A stretch of DNA of 64,000 nucleotides from Exiguobacterium artemiae 255-15 (GTDB taxonomy: Bacteria; Bacillota; Bacilli; Exiguobacteriales; Exiguobacteriaceae): assembly GCF_000019905.1 (NCBI RefSeq), contig NC_010556.1, positions 956,001-1,020,000 on the forward strand, in the 5' to 3' direction. Shown here piece by piece: positions 7,679-18,149 of the stretch; positions within the stretch are counted from its first letter, which is position 1, and every line of letters starts with the position of its first letter. The translations under genes were made by a program, and so were the position numbers. The notes beneath the pieces are model-generated. The model was not told the origin of the DNA. It saw nothing but the letters and a program-made list of their open reading frames with translations, and made no database searches.

Positions 7679-8599
7679 TTGAGGTTTGAACAAATGGTTC
7701 AACAAGCAGCAGGTCTTGAAGATGCAGTCGTTGCGATTGCATCCGCTGATGATGAAGAGGTAATGGATGCAGTGTCGTTGGCAATTGAGAATGATTTAGC
7801 CCGTTTTCATTTGTTCGGGGATGCGACACGTATTCAAAAAATGATTCAAGATCGACAGTTGAGCGAATCACAGTTCGTCATCACGCATACGGCTACGGCA
7901 CAAGAAGCAGCAGAGCGTGCCGCCTATGCCGTCCGCAAAGGGGACGCGGATGTCTTGATGAAAGGACTCGTTCCGACAGCGACGTTCATGAAAGCTGTCT
8001 TGAACAAGGAGACCGGCTTACGATCAGGAAAAGTGTTGTCTCATGTCGCTTTGTTTGAAGTACCGGGACGGGAGACCGCCATTGGATTGACGGATGCTGC
8101 GATTCATATCGCTCCGACGCTGGAGGATAAAGTCCACATCATTGAAAACGGTGTGACCGCACTTCGAGCCGTCGGATATTCCTTGCCGAAAGTGGCAGTA
8201 CTTGCTGCTGTCGAGGTCGTCAATCCGACGATGCCGGCGACGATTGATGCCGCCTTACTGACACAAATGAATCGACGCGGACAAATCAAGGATTGCCTTG
8301 TTGACGGTCCGCTTGCTCTAGATAACGCCGTCAATTTAGAAGCGGCGAAACAAAAGGGACTGACAGGAGACGTTGCGGGGGCAGCGGATCTACTCGTCGT
8401 GCCACAAATCGAGGTCGGAAACGTAATTTATAAATCCCTGATGTACTTTGCTCAGGCATCGGTTGCAGCGATTTTAGTCGGGGCTAAAGCACCTGTCGTC
8501 TTAACAAGTCGAGCCGACACGGCGGAAGCGAAACTCTATTCATTAGCCTTTGCTTTACTTAATGCGCAACCTACCAAAAAAATCAAACAAACAATCTAA
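7679..8599 (+). CDS. ptb: Phosphate butyryltransferase
   Basis: A 306-residue PTA/PTB-family enzyme that converts branched or butyryl-CoA plus phosphate to the acyl phosphate. Family segments are visible: [29 protein letters not shown] and the C-terminal [17 protein letters not shown]. The start is TTG at 7679, 7 bases after AAGGGGGG; an ATG at 7675 is in another frame and stops after two codons. First gene of the SigL-dependent operon, followed by bcd after 13 bases. With Buk it recovers ATP from branched acyl-CoA. Confidence 0.95.
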   Translation: MRFEQMVQQAAGLEDAVVAIASADDEEVMDAVSLAIENDLARFHLFGDATRIQKMIQDRQLSESQFVITHTATAQEAAERAAYAVRKGDADVLMKGLVPTATFMKAVLNKETGLRSGKVLSHVALFEVPGRETAIGLTDAAIHIAPTLEDKVHIIENGVTALRAVGYSLPKVAVLAAVEVVNPTMPATIDAALLTQMNRRGQIKDCLVDGPLALDNAVNLEAAKQKGLTGDVAGAADLLVVPQIEVGNVIYKSLMYFAQASVAAILVGAKAPVVLTSRADTAEAKLYSLAFALLNAQPTKKIKQTI

Positions 8600-8612
8600 G
8601 GGGGAACTAACA

Positions 8613-9737
8613 ATGGTTGAAACAAACGTAGAAGCACGATTCAGTATTTTCGAAACGATGGCAATGGAAGATTACGAACAAGTCGTATTTTGTCACGATA
8701 AAGTCTCAGGATTAAAGGCGATTATCGCGATTCATGATACGACACTCGGACCAGCACTCGGCGGACTCCGTATGTGGAACTATGCGTCTGACGAGGAAGC
8801 ATTGATCGACGCGCTTCGTTTGGCAAAAGGCATGACGTATAAAAATGCGGCAGCCGGTCTGAACCTTGGCGGCGGGAAAGCGGTCATCATCGGTGATGCG
8901 AAAACGCAAAAATCAGAAGCTCTGTTCCGTGCATTCGGTCGTTACGTACAGTCGTTAAACGGACGTTACATCACTGCGGAAGACGTCAACACAACAGTCG
9001 CCGACATGGATTATATCCACATGGAAACAGATTTCGTAACCGGTGTCAGCCCGGCATTCGGATCAAGCGGCAATCCGTCACCAGTCACGGCTTATGGCGT
9101 TTACCGCGGAATGAAGGCAGCCGCTAAAGAAGTATATGGCACAGATTCACTCGGAGGAAAAACAGTTGCGATTCAAGGTGTTGGTAACGTTGCTTTCAAC
9201 CTATGCCGTCACTTGCATGAAGAAGGCGCAAAATTGATTGTCACAGACATCAATCAAGATGCATTACGCCGTGCAGAAGAAGCGTTTGGCGCTCTCGTCG
9301 TCGGACCGGATGAAATTTACAGCGTCGATGCCGATATCTTTGCGCCGTGTGCCTTAGGTGCGACATTGAACGATGAGACGATTCCACAACTGAAAGTGAA
9401 AATCATTGCCGGAGCAGCAAACAACCAACTCAAAGAAGATCGTCACGGAGATATGCTCCAGGAACGCGGTATTTTATATACACCGGACTTCGTCATCAAC
9501 GCAGGAGGTGTCATCAATGTGGCCGACGAACTCGACGGGTACAACCGTGAGCGGGCGATGAAAAAAGTCGAACTCGTCTATGATGCGGTAGCAAAAGTCA
9601 TCGAAATTGCCAAACGTGACCATCTGCCGACTTACCGGGCAGCAGAGAAGATGGCAGAAGAACGGATCGCGACAATGGGCAGTGCCCGCAGCCAGTTCTT
9701 ACGCCGGGATAAAAACATTTTAGGATCACGCGGTTAA
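8613..9737 (+). CDS. bcd: Leucine dehydrogenase
   Basis: A 374-residue NAD-dependent branched-chain amino acid dehydrogenase that deaminates Leu, Ile and Val to the 2-oxo acids used by the BKD complex. It shows the substrate and catalytic lysines in [11 protein letters not shown] (K77) and NLGGGKAVI (K89) and the nucleotide-binding [10 protein letters not shown] in the C-terminal half. The start is the ATG at 8613 after AAGGGGGAA; an upstream in-frame ATG at 8550 overlaps ptb and would add a non-family extension. The length is slightly above the usual 364-366, mostly at the N-terminus. Confidence 0.96.
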   Translation: MVETNVEARFSIFETMAMEDYEQVVFCHDKVSGLKAIIAIHDTTLGPALGGLRMWNYASDEEALIDALRLAKGMTYKNAAAGLNLGGGKAVIIGDAKTQKSEALFRAFGRYVQSLNGRYITAEDVNTTVADMDYIHMETDFVTGVSPAFGSSGNPSPVTAYGVYRGMKAAAKEVYGTDSLGGKTVAIQGVGNVAFNLCRHLHEEGAKLIVTDINQDALRRAEEAFGALVVGPDEIYSVDADIFAPCALGATLNDETIPQLKVKIIAGAANNQLKEDRHGDMLQERGILYTPDFVINAGGVINVADELDGYNRERAMKKVELVYDAVAKVIEIAKRDHLPTYRAAEKMAEERIATMGSARSQFLRRDKNILGSRG

Positions 9738-9753
9738 TCAGAGGAGGATTTCA

Positions 9754-10857
9754 ATGAGCGAACGTATTTTAACCATCAATCCGGGTTCAACCTCAACGAA
9801 AATCGGAATCTTTGATGGAACAGAGCAAGTGTTTACGAAAACGTTGCGCCATTCAGCTGAAGCGGTCGGAGGACCGCTTTCAGATCAGCTGAACATCAGA
9901 CGCCAAGTCGTCCTCGATGTGTTAGCACAAGAACAGATTGATTTGAAAGCGCTTACGGCGATTGTTGGTCGCGGTGGTCTGCTTCGTCCGCTCGTCAGCG
10001 GGACATACCGCGTCAATCAGGAAATGCGTGAGGATTTACTGAACGGCACATTCGGAATTCATGCTTCGAATCTCGGTGGACTGCTTGCAGATGAGATTGG
10101 TCAAACGTTATCGATTCCGGCATTCATCGTTGATCCGGTCGTCGTCGATGAACTGGAGCCGATTGCCCGTCTTACAGGATTGCCTGAACTCGAACGGAAA
10201 AGTATTTTCCATGCCTTAAATCAAAAGGCAGTCGCGAAACGGTATGCGAAAGAAAATGGAATACCCTACGAGCAATTACGGCTGATTGTTGCCCATATGG
10301 GTGGCGGGATCACGGTCGGTGCCCATCTGAACGGACGCGTGATTGATGTCAACAATGGACTCGACGGAGAAGGGGCTTTTTCACCGGAACGAAGCGGATC
10401 CCTGCCTGTTGGTCAACTAGTAGAACTATGTTATAGTACCAAGTATAAACTCGAGGAAATGAAGCGTCTGGTCGTTGGGTCAGGCGGACTTGTCGCGCAC
10501 TTAGGCACGTATGATGCGGTTGAAATCGAACGTCGGATTGACGACGGAGATGAAAAAGCCGCTCTACTGTATGAGGCGATGGCGTATCGAGTTGCAAAAG
10601 AAATCGCGGCCCAAAGTGCTGTTTTATACGGTCAAGTCGATGCTGTCATCTTAACGGGCGGTCTCGCATACAGTGATCGGTTGACGAAAGCGATTGAAGA
10701 ACGGATTGCCCATATCGGATCTATCATCCGGATACCGGGAGAAGATGAGTTACGGGCGCTTGCAGAAGGCGTAATACGTGTACTGCGTCAAGAGGAACAA
10801 GTGAAGGAATATGGAGGCGAATTAACATGGCTAGAGAATTCGACGTCGTTGTCCTAG
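9754..10857 (+). CDS. buk: Butyrate kinase
   Basis: A 367-residue ASKHA-fold acyl kinase that transfers phosphate from butyryl or branched acyl phosphate to ADP. It begins with the phosphate-binding [12 protein letters not shown], has the conserved [12 protein letters not shown] loop and ends with [20 protein letters not shown] precedes the ATG, 16 bases after bcd. Its last 31 bases overlap the start of lpdV, which is unusual in this otherwise loosely spaced operon and implies coupled translation. Confidence 0.96.
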   Translation: MSERILTINPGSTSTKIGIFDGTEQVFTKTLRHSAEAVGGPLSDQLNIRRQVVLDVLAQEQIDLKALTAIVGRGGLLRPLVSGTYRVNQEMREDLLNGTFGIHASNLGGLLADEIGQTLSIPAFIVDPVVVDELEPIARLTGLPELERKSIFHALNQKAVAKRYAKENGIPYEQLRLIVAHMGGGITVGAHLNGRVIDVNNGLDGEGAFSPERSGSLPVGQLVELCYSTKYKLEEMKRLVVGSGGLVAHLGTYDAVEIERRIDDGDEKAALLYEAMAYRVAKEIAAQSAVLYGQVDAVILTGGLAYSDRLTKAIEERIAHIGSIIRIPGEDELRALAEGVIRVLRQEEQVKEYGGELTWLENSTSLS

Positions 10858-12248
10858 GTGGTGGACCCGGTGGATACGTCGCAGCGATCCGCGCTGCGCA
10901 AGCCGGGAAGACGGTAGCAATCGTAGAACAAGGAAAACTCGGGGGAACCTGTCTGCATCGTGGATGTATCCCATCCAAAGCATTTTTAAAGTCGGCTGCC
11001 GTCTATCAGACAGTAAAACACGCCGCTACATACGGCGTCGACGTACCGGAATCGTTTTTACGGTTCGAACAGGTCAAACAACGGAAACAGGACATCATTG
11101 ATGGTCTCGAATCTGGTATCCAGCACCTGATGAAAAAAGGAAAAATCGAAGTCTTTCACGGCCGCGGTTCGATTCTCGGACCAAGCATCTTTTCACCGAT
11201 GCCGGGAACGATTAGCGTCGAGCCGGAAGAAGGTGACGGCGAATTGATTTTACCGCGCCAATTGATTGTTGCGACCGGTTCACGACCGCGTCCGTTAAAC
11301 GGTCTGGCGTTTGACTCCGAATATGTGCTCAGCTCGGATGAGGCACTCGACATGAACGCTTTACCAAAATCAATTGTCATCATCGGCGGCGGCGTCATCG
11401 GAATCGAATGGGCGTCGATGTTGACGGACTTTGACGTCGAGGTTACAGTCGTTGAATTCAGCGACCGGATTTTACCGACGGAAGATCAAGCTGTCAGTCG
11501 GGAAGTGGCCCGTCAGCTCAAAAAACGCGGTGTCAAAATCATGACGAGTGCAGCGGCGCAAAGCGACAGCTTCCAGCTGACCGAGTCGGGTGTGACGATC
11601 GATGTCGACCGTAACGGGGACAAGACGACGCTCGCAGCAGACAAGCTGCTGGTCGCAATCGGCCGGATGGCAAATGTCGAAGGAATCGGACTTGAGAATA
11701 CGAATATCATCGTCGAAAACGGATTCATCCAAGTCGATGATGAGTTCCGCACGAAGGACAATCATATCTTTGCGATTGGTGATGTCATCGGACGCCTGCA
11801 ACTCGCACACGTCGCGTCAGCAGAAGGGGCAAAAGCGGTCGAAACGATTGTCAACGGTTCAACGACACCGCTGAACTATGCCTTTGTTCCGCGTTGTATT
11901 TACAGTGTGCCGGAAGCCGCCTCCGTCGGATTGACGGAAGCCGAAGCGAAGGCAGCAGGACTCGATGTCAAAACGGGGATGTTCTCGTTTAACGGTCTTG
12001 GAAAAGCACGGATTGAAGGGGAAGCAGCCGGATTCATTAAACTCGTTTCCGATGCCAAGACGGATGATCTGGTCGGCGTTCATATCGTTGGACCTAAAGC
12101 AACGGAATTAATCAGTGAAGGTGGTCTTGCGCTTGTGCTGAATGCAACGGCATGGGAAGTCGGACAGCTTGTCCATCCACACCCTGCACTTTCAGAAGCG
12201 TTCGGGGAAGCAGCACTGGCAGTCGACGGATTAGCGGTTCACGCCTAA
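10827..12248 (+). CDS. lpdV: Dihydrolipoyl dehydrogenase (E3) of the BKD complex
   Basis: A 473-residue flavoprotein disulfide oxidoreductase that reoxidises the lipoyl groups of E2 with NAD. It has the FAD-binding [17 protein letters not shown], the redox-active pair in [13 protein letters not shown], the NAD-binding [13 protein letters not shown], the second FAD motif [14 protein letters not shown] and the C-terminal dimerisation domain with catalytic HPHPALSE. The start is the ATG at 10827, 9 bases after GGAGG and inside the end of buk. A leucine or isoleucine deaminase (bcd) and E1/E2 genes around it make the BKD role more likely than pyruvate dehydrogenase. Confidence 0.96.
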   Translation: MAREFDVVVLGGGPGGYVAAIRAAQAGKTVAIVEQGKLGGTCLHRGCIPSKAFLKSAAVYQTVKHAATYGVDVPESFLRFEQVKQRKQDIIDGLESGIQHLMKKGKIEVFHGRGSILGPSIFSPMPGTISVEPEEGDGELILPRQLIVATGSRPRPLNGLAFDSEYVLSSDEALDMNALPKSIVIIGGGVIGIEWASMLTDFDVEVTVVEFSDRILPTEDQAVSREVARQLKKRGVKIMTSAAAQSDSFQLTESGVTIDVDRNGDKTTLAADKLLVAIGRMANVEGIGLENTNIIVENGFIQVDDEFRTKDNHIFAIGDVIGRLQLAHVASAEGAKAVETIVNGSTTPLNYAFVPRCIYSVPEAASVGLTEAEAKAAGLDVKTGMFSFNGLGKARIEGEAAGFIKLVSDAKTDDLVGVHIVGPKATELISEGGLALVLNATAWEVGQLVHPHPALSEAFGEAALAVDGLAVHA

Positions 12249-12261
12249 GGAGGAAAAACAG

Positions 12262-13275
12262 ATGGAAAAAATAGAATTCAAAGAACTCGTCGAACTGGGT
12301 TTGACGGAGCAGGACGCGATTCAAATGTTCGAAACGATGGTCCGCGCACGGAAAATCGACGAACGGATGTGGAAATTAAACCGGGCGGGTAAAATTCCAT
12401 TTCTCGTTTCCTGTCAGGGGCAGGAAGCAGCACAAGTCGGTGCTGCCTTCGCGCTTGAAAAAGGAACAGACTATATCTTGCCGTACTACCGCGATCTCGG
12501 AGTTGTCCTGCATTTTGGACAGACGTCACGTGATATCATGTTGTCCGCTTTCGCAAAAGCGGAAGACCCGAACTCAGGTGGACGTCAAATGCCGGGTCAT
12601 TACGGTTCACGTGCCCTGAACATCGTGACAGGATCAAGTCCGGTCACGACGCAAGTACCGCATGCGGTCGGGATTGCCCTTGCTGCGAAGATGCGTCGGG
12701 AACCGCTTGTCGCCTACGTTTCGTTTGGTGAAGGGTCGTCGAACCAAGGAGACTTCCATGAAGGAGCAAACTTTGCCGGCATTCACAAATTACCGGTCAT
12801 TCTGTTCTGTGAAAACAATAAATATGCGATTTCGACACCACTCTCGAAACAATTATCGGCGAAACACGTTGCCGACCGGGCGATCGGATACGGGATGCCG
12901 GGTGTGACGATTGACGGCATCGATCCGCTTGCTGTCTACAAAGCGGTCAAAGAGGCACGTGAACGCGGTCTGCGCGGTGACGGTCCGACACTGATTGAAG
13001 TTGAAGTCGAACGTCTCGTACCGCATTCGTCCGATGATGATGATAAATCTTACCGTTCGGCAGAAGAACTGGCTGAACTGAAAACACGCGACGGTGTCAA
13101 ACTGTTCCGCGAAAAACTGATTCAAATGGGTGTCCTGACAGAAGAAACGGCACAGGAACTCGAAACGAAACTCGAACAAGAAGTCGATGAAGCGACGGCG
13201 TATGCGGAAGCGGCAGCTTACGATGCACCGGAAAATGCACTCCGTTACGTGTACGATGAGGGGGAAACGAAATGA
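12262..13275 (+). CDS. bkdAA: Branched-chain 2-oxo acid dehydrogenase E1 alpha
   Basis: A 337-residue thiamine-diphosphate subunit of the E1 heterotetramer that decarboxylates branched 2-oxo acids. Visible family segments are LVSCQGQEAAQVGAAFAL, GRQMPGHYGS, the cofactor region GEGSSNQGDFHEGANFA with ENNKYAIST, and the regulatory-loop-like PHSSDDDDKSYR. AAGGAGG precedes the ATG 13 bases after lpdV. The last four bases overlap the E1 beta start (ATGA). Confidence 0.95.
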   Translation: MEKIEFKELVELGLTEQDAIQMFETMVRARKIDERMWKLNRAGKIPFLVSCQGQEAAQVGAAFALEKGTDYILPYYRDLGVVLHFGQTSRDIMLSAFAKAEDPNSGGRQMPGHYGSRALNIVTGSSPVTTQVPHAVGIALAAKMRREPLVAYVSFGEGSSNQGDFHEGANFAGIHKLPVILFCENNKYAISTPLSKQLSAKHVADRAIGYGMPGVTIDGIDPLAVYKAVKEARERGLRGDGPTLIEVEVERLVPHSSDDDDKSYRSAEELAELKTRDGVKLFREKLIQMGVLTEETAQELETKLEQEVDEATAYAEAAAYDAPENALRYVYDEGETK

Positions 13276-14255
13276 CGACATTAAGTTTAATCGAAGCCAT
13301 TAACAGTGCGATCAAAGAAGAGATGGAACGCGATGAATCCGTCTTCGTCCTCGGAGAAGACGTCGGCGTCCGCGGCGGTGTTTTCCGCGCGACACAAGGA
13401 TTGTTGGAGCAGTTCGGGGAAGAACGTGTCATCGACGCGCCACTCGCTGAAAGTGCAATTGCCGGAGTCGGAATCGGCGCAGCGATGTACGGAATGCGTC
13501 CAATTGCTGAAATGCAGTTTGCGGATTTCATCATGCCGGCCGTCAACCAAATCGTCAGTGAAGCGGCAAAAATCCGTTACCGTTCGAACAATGACTGGTC
13601 ATGCCCAATCGTCATCCGCGCACCATTCGGCGGCGGGATTCACGGTGCCCTTTACCATTCCCAATCCGTCGAAGCGATGTTCAATTCGACGCCGGGCTTA
13701 AAAATCGTCATTCCGTCTAATCCATATGATGCGAAAGGTTTGCTGAAAGCAGCCATCCGTTCAAACGATCCTGTCCTGTTCTTTGAACATAAACGCGGCT
13801 ATCGTCTGCTCAAAGGTGAAGTGCCAGAAGGAGACTATACTGTTGAAATCGGTAAAGCCGATGTCAAACGGGAAGGTGAAGATTTAACGGTCATCACGTA
13901 CGGTCTTTGTGTTCAGTTTGCCCTTGAAGCAGCGGCGCGTCTTGAGAAAGACGGCATCGATGTTCATATTCTTGATTTACGGACGGTTTATCCGATTGAC
14001 CGGGAAGCGGTCGTCGCGGCAGCCCGGAAAACCGGAAAAGTCTTACTCGTTACAGAAGACAACAAAGAAGGCAGTGTCATGAGTGAAGTATCTGCCATCA
14101 TCGCGGAAGAAGCGTTGTTTGATCTCGATGCACCAATCGAGCGTCTCTGCGGTCCGGATGTACCGGCGATGCCATACGCTCCGACGATGGAGAAATTCTT
14201 TAACGTCTCGAGTGAAAAAATCGAGGACAAAATCCGGACGCTGCACGCGTACTAA
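13272..14255 (+). CDS. bkdAB: Branched-chain 2-oxo acid dehydrogenase E1 beta
   Basis: A 327-residue partner of BkdAA that completes the E1 active site. It shows LGEDVGVRGGVFRATQGL, the pyrimidine-binding region with DAPLAESAIAGVGIGAA, FGGGIHGALYHSQS and the C-terminal transketolase domain with DLRTVYPID. It overlaps bkdAA by ATGA, typical of translational coupling that balances subunits. Confidence 0.96.
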   Translation: MTTLSLIEAINSAIKEEMERDESVFVLGEDVGVRGGVFRATQGLLEQFGEERVIDAPLAESAIAGVGIGAAMYGMRPIAEMQFADFIMPAVNQIVSEAAKIRYRSNNDWSCPIVIRAPFGGGIHGALYHSQSVEAMFNSTPGLKIVIPSNPYDAKGLLKAAIRSNDPVLFFEHKRGYRLLKGEVPEGDYTVEIGKADVKREGEDLTVITYGLCVQFALEAAARLEKDGIDVHILDLRTVYPIDREAVVAAARKTGKVLLVTEDNKEGSVMSEVSAIIAEEALFDLDAPIERLCGPDVPAMPYAPTMEKFFNVSSEKIEDKIRTLHAY

Positions 14256-14268
14256 GGGGGAAACGTCA

Positions 14269-15552
14269 ATGAAAACCGAAACATTAACGATGCCACAGCT
14301 TGGTGAGAGTGTAACGGAAGGGACGATTTCCCTTTGGCTCGTCAAACCAGGTGATACGGTCAAAAAGTATGATCCGATTGCGGAAGTCATTACTGATAAA
14401 GTCACGGCAGAAGTACCGTCGTCGTTTGACGGCGTCATCGACAAACTGCTTGCTGAAGAAGGAGATACGCTGCAAGTCGGGGAAGCAATCGTAACCTTGC
14501 AAGTCAGCGGCGGATCGACAGAAGTCGCGGCAACGGAAGAAGCTGTTCCGGCGATTGAAGAAACGCCAGTCTCGAGTGATCAGTCGATGAAGAAACGTTA
14601 TTCACCAGCCGTTTTGAAATTGTCGGCTGAACACGGCATCGATTTGGAACAGGTTTCGGGAACAGGTGCCGGCGGCCGGATTACCCGGAAAGACTTGTTA
14701 AAAATCGTCGAAACCGGACAAATCAAGCAACCGGATACAGTCGAAGCACCGACGATTGAGTCGGTTCCGGCAGCAAAACCGGCTGAGCAACGGGAATCGG
14801 CGCAACCGTCACGTCCGCAAGCAGCTAAATCAACAGCAAGCACGACGGAAGACGGAGACATCGAAATTCCGACAGCAGGTGTCCGTCAGGCAATCGCAAC
14901 GAACATGGTCCGTTCTAAGCACGAAGCACCGCATGCCTGGTTAATGATTGAAGTTGACGTGACAAACTTGGTTGAAGCCCGGAACCGTCATAAAGACGCC
15001 TTCTTCAAACAAGAAGGCGTAAAATTGACATTCCTACCGTTCTTCATGAAAGCAACGGTTGAAGGCTTAAAGAAACATCCGATCATGAACTCGACGTGGG
15101 CGGGTGACAAGATCATTCAGAAAAAAGCGATCAACCTGTCACTGGCAGTCGCAACACAGGAAGCACTATTCGTACCGGTCGTCAAAAATGCCGACGAGCT
15201 CAGCATTAAAGGACTTGCCCGGTCGATTGATGATTTCGGTAAACGCGCGCAAGCCGGACGCTTGTCATCAAGCGAAATGCAGGGCGGAACGTTTACGGTC
15301 AACAATACCGGATCATTTGGATCGATTCAGTCAGCACCGATTCTGAACTTCCCGCAAGCGGCAATCTTATCCGTCGAATCGATCGTTAAACGTCCGGTCT
15401 GGATCAACGGTATGTTCGCAGCACGCGATATGGTCAACCTCTGTATGTCGATTGACCACCGGGTGCTCGATGGACTCGTGGCCGGTCAATTCCTGCAGAC
15501 AGTCAAACAGTCACTCGAATCAATTGACCCGAATCAACTGTCTTTATATTGA
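14269..15552 (+). CDS. bkdB: Lipoamide acyltransferase (E2) of the BKD complex
   Basis: A 427-residue E2 core protein. One lipoyl domain spans residues about 1-78 with the attachment lysine K44 in EVITDKVTAEV. It is followed by an Ala/Pro/Glu linker, a peripheral subunit-binding domain (KRYSPAVLKLSAEHGIDL ... GGRITRKDLL), a second linker, and a catalytic domain with H397 and D401 in DHRVLDG. The start at 14269 follows AAGGGGG; an in-frame ATG at 14083 lies inside bkdAB and lacks a site. Together with bkdAA, bkdAB and lpdV it forms the complex that supplies branched acyl-CoA primers for iso and anteiso fatty acids. Confidence 0.96.
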   Translation: MKTETLTMPQLGESVTEGTISLWLVKPGDTVKKYDPIAEVITDKVTAEVPSSFDGVIDKLLAEEGDTLQVGEAIVTLQVSGGSTEVAATEEAVPAIEETPVSSDQSMKKRYSPAVLKLSAEHGIDLEQVSGTGAGGRITRKDLLKIVETGQIKQPDTVEAPTIESVPAAKPAEQRESAQPSRPQAAKSTASTTEDGDIEIPTAGVRQAIATNMVRSKHEAPHAWLMIEVDVTNLVEARNRHKDAFFKQEGVKLTFLPFFMKATVEGLKKHPIMNSTWAGDKIIQKKAINLSLAVATQEALFVPVVKNADELSIKGLARSIDDFGKRAQAGRLSSSEMQGGTFTVNNTGSFGSIQSAPILNFPQAAILSVESIVKRPVWINGMFAARDMVNLCMSIDHRVLDGLVAGQFLQTVKQSLESIDPNQLSLY

Positions 15553-15566
15553 TTCAGACAAATCTG

Positions 15567-15595
15567 TTGACAGAAAACGGTTTCCAACGTAATAT
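15567..15595 (+). promoter_or_regulatory. Sigma-A promoter of the trp operon
   Basis: TTGACA at 15567-15572 and TAATAT at 15590-15595 with a 17-base spacer, directly upstream of the first T-box. Confidence 0.85.
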
Positions 15596-15617
15596 AAAAA
15601 ACAATTAAACAATACAG

Positions 15618-15877
15618 ACGCAATGACGAAGAGAAGTAACCTATGAAACGATTCAAGAGAGCTGATGGATGGTGCGAATCAGTATCGGGAAACAGGTGAA
15701 TGGACTTCTGAGCATCAGACCGAACTTATAGTAGGCTCTGACGGGTACCTTCCGTTATCAAGGACGACGAATCAGGGTGACCGGTTCGTTCGAGGGGACT
15801 AGCATTAGTCAACGAAGGTGGTACCGCGGGTTTTCCCGTCCTTCATGTTTATCATGAATGGACGGGAAAACCCTTTT
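15618..15877 (+). ncRNA. T-box riboswitch 1 (tryptophan)
   Basis: Stem I contains AGAAGT (15632-15637) pairing with ACTTCT (15704-15709); the UGG specifier is at 15701-15703, immediately before the descending strand. The distal arm with GGATGGTGCGA lies at 15667-15677. The T-box sequence AAGGTGGTACCGCG is at 15815-15828. The terminator GGGTTTTCCCGTCC/GGACGGGAAAACCC (15828-15873) is followed by TTTT. Uncharged tRNA-Trp should stabilise the antiterminator and allow read-through. Confidence 0.93.
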
Positions 15878-15899
15878 CGTATTTAATTGAATAAATAAA

Positions 15900-16167
15900 T
15901 CGATGAATGAGTTAAGTAATCAGACAAATCGTTGTTTCAGAGAGCGGAAGAATGGTGGGACTTCCGTACAAGGATGTGTGATGAATGGTCTCATGAGAGC
16001 AGGACTGAAAGGTAAGTAGGTCGTGACGGAAGCCCCCGTTATCTCAGGCTACGATGTCTCGTCAAGACGCATCGGAAAGAGTGGGAACGTACTTCGTTCC
16101 AATTGTGAGGTGGCACCGCGAGTCTATCGTCCTCCATACGGCATTTGCTGTATGGAGGACTTTTTTT
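15900..16167 (+). ncRNA. T-box riboswitch 2 (tryptophan)
   Basis: A second complete T-box follows the first by about 20 bases. ATGAG (15907-15911) pairs with CTCAT (15990-15994) just after a UGG specifier (15986-15988). The distal arm with AATGGTGGGA is at 15951-15960. The T-box sequence GTGAGGTGGCACCGCG is at 16105-16120 and the terminator GTCCTCCATAC/GTATGGAGGAC at 16129-16160 ends in seven T. Both switches must read uncharged tRNA-Trp for trpE transcription, so termination is imposed twice. Confidence 0.93.
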
Positions 16168-16186
16168 ATATCAGGAGGCGAACAGG

Positions 16187-17581
16187 ATGATCGAGACAGA
16201 ACAATTGATAATCGAACAAATCGAAATGAACGGCGATGAGTTAACACCGATTTCGATCTTTTTACATCTGGAAGGAGACCGGAAATGTCTGCTTGAAAGT
16301 TCGGCGAGCGGTGGGAACGGTCGCTACTCGATCATCGGCGTTAATCCGGTTGAACTGCTTCGGGCGGAAGGCAGTCAAGTGACACGACATCATCTTCAGA
16401 CGGAAGAAACCGTAACGATGACAGGAAATCCGGTCCAACTTCTGCAACAGTCTGTGACACGGGGAACAACGGATTTCGAGTTTCCGTTTTTAAGCGGCGC
16501 AATCGGCTATGTCGGCTATGATGCGATTCGGGCCTATGAAAACATCGGACCTGTGCCGGACAGTGATCGGAATTTACCGGACGCACTGCTTGCGGTCTAT
16601 GACGAAATCATTTTATACGATCATTTGGAACACCGCGTGCATTTGATTCATACGTCACTCGGCGGGCTGACCGACCGGCAGGAGATGGTACGGAAGCTGC
16701 ATATCCGTAAAACGCAGCTCGAACAAACCGGTCAACAGACGCGGATCGAACTGCCGCTTGAAAATATCGTCTACCAACCGCAGATTGAGAAAGAAACGTT
16801 CATCTCGCTCGTCGAGCAGGCAAAACAGCATATTCGGCAGGGTGATGTCTTCCAACTGGTGCTGTCACAACGGTTAGACGCAACATTCGCCGGTGATCCG
16901 TTCCACTTTTACCGGAAGTTGCGGCAGGACAATCCGAGCCCGTACCTCTTTTATATTGATTTGGGAGAAGTCATCGTCCTCGGCGCATCCCCGGAAAGCC
17001 TGGTTCAAGTCAAAGGTCGTCATGTCACGACGAATCCGATTGCCGGGACACGCCCCCGCGGCAAAACAAAACAGGAAGACATACAACTGGCGGATGAGTT
17101 ACTGAACGACGAAAAAGAGCAGGCTGAGCACCGGATGCTCGTTGACTTGGGCCGGAACGATCTCGGTCAAGTCTGTCAGATTGGCAGCATTCATGTTTCA
17201 CGGCAAATGGAAATCGAACGCTTTAAAAATGTCATGCATCTCGTTTCCGTCGTCGAAGGGACACTGGCGGAAGGAAAGACAGGGGCAGACGCCTTGATTT
17301 CTTGTCTGCCGGCAGGTACGGTCTCCGGAGCTCCGAAAATTCGGGCGATGCAACTGATCAATCAATACGAGACAAAAAAGCGCGAAGTGTATGCCGGAGC
17401 CGTCGGATATTTTGATGTCAGCGGGAATCTTGATTTTGCGCTTGCGATCCGGACGATGGTCATCCAGCACGGAAAAGCGTATGTTCAGGCCGGAGCAGGT
17501 ATAGTGTATGACTCTGATCCGACCTTGGAGTATGAAGAGACGTTGCACAAAGCGAAGTCACTACTGGAGGTTTGGAAATGA
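16187..17581 (+). CDS. trpE: Anthranilate synthase component I
   Basis: A 464-residue chorismate-utilising enzyme that makes anthranilate using ammonia delivered by TrpG. The N-terminal half carries the tryptophan feedback site region (LLESSASGGNGRYS). The C-terminal half has VLGASPESLVQV, TNPIAGTRPRG, EHRMLVDLGRNDLG and GTVSGAPKIRAM. The ATG at 16187 follows AGGAGG by 8 bases; an upstream in-frame ATG at 16145 lies inside the T-box terminator and is not used. Its stop overlaps the trpG start (ATGA). Confidence 0.97.
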   Translation: MIETEQLIIEQIEMNGDELTPISIFLHLEGDRKCLLESSASGGNGRYSIIGVNPVELLRAEGSQVTRHHLQTEETVTMTGNPVQLLQQSVTRGTTDFEFPFLSGAIGYVGYDAIRAYENIGPVPDSDRNLPDALLAVYDEIILYDHLEHRVHLIHTSLGGLTDRQEMVRKLHIRKTQLEQTGQQTRIELPLENIVYQPQIEKETFISLVEQAKQHIRQGDVFQLVLSQRLDATFAGDPFHFYRKLRQDNPSPYLFYIDLGEVIVLGASPESLVQVKGRHVTTNPIAGTRPRGKTKQEDIQLADELLNDEKEQAEHRMLVDLGRNDLGQVCQIGSIHVSRQMEIERFKNVMHLVSVVEGTLAEGKTGADALISCLPAGTVSGAPKIRAMQLINQYETKKREVYAGAVGYFDVSGNLDFALAIRTMVIQHGKAYVQAGAGIVYDSDPTLEYEETLHKAKSLLEVWK

Positions 17582-18144
17582 TTGTACTGATTGATAACTA
17601 TGATTCTTTTACCTATAACCTGTATCAATATGCGGCTGTCTACGATGACATCCAGGTCATCCGAAATGATGCGATTGAAGTGACTGCACTTGCTGACTTG
17701 CATCCCGACGGTATCATCTTATCACCGGGTCCGGGAAATCCGAATGACGCCGGCATCTGTCTCGACGTGATTAAGACCTATTCCGGAAAAATCCCGATTC
17801 TCGGTGTCTGCCTCGGACATCAGGCGATCGGTCAAGCCTTTGGCGGACACGTCATTGAAGCGGATGAAATCCGACACGGGAAAACCTCAACCATCAAACA
17901 AACCGGACGCCTGTTTACCGGTCTTCCGGAACGATTCGATGTCATGCGTTACCACTCGTTGATTGTCGACCGGACGACCTTACCCGAAGTACTTGAAGTA
18001 ACGGCAACGACGGATGACGGCATAATCATGGCACTCGAACACCGTGACCATCCGACCTACGGGATTCAGTTTCACCCGGAATCGATCGGAACACCATTTG
18101 GACAAGACATGATTCAACGATTTATCGAATTGATGAAGGAGTGA
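17578..18144 (+). CDS. trpG: Anthranilate synthase glutamine amidotransferase
   Basis: A 188-residue class I glutamine amidotransferase that delivers ammonia to TrpE. The nucleophile is in ILGVCLGHQAIG and the His-Glu pair in GIQFHPESIGT; the start region is IVLIDNYDSFTYNLYQY. The ATG at 17578 overlaps the trpE stop and has GGAGG 7 bases upstream. Unlike B. subtilis, where the gene is shared with folate synthesis and lies in the pab operon, trpG here is inside the trp operon. Confidence 0.96.
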   Translation: MIVLIDNYDSFTYNLYQYAAVYDDIQVIRNDAIEVTALADLHPDGIILSPGPGNPNDAGICLDVIKTYSGKIPILGVCLGHQAIGQAFGGHVIEADEIRHGKTSTIKQTGRLFTGLPERFDVMRYHSLIVDRTTLPEVLEVTATTDDGIIMALEHRDHPTYGIQFHPESIGTPFGQDMIQRFIELMKE

Positions 18145-18149
18145 CAGGA

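Noticed and set aside
16145-16186. N-terminal extension of TrpE
   Set aside because: It lies in the T-box terminator; AGGAGG fits the ATG at 16187.
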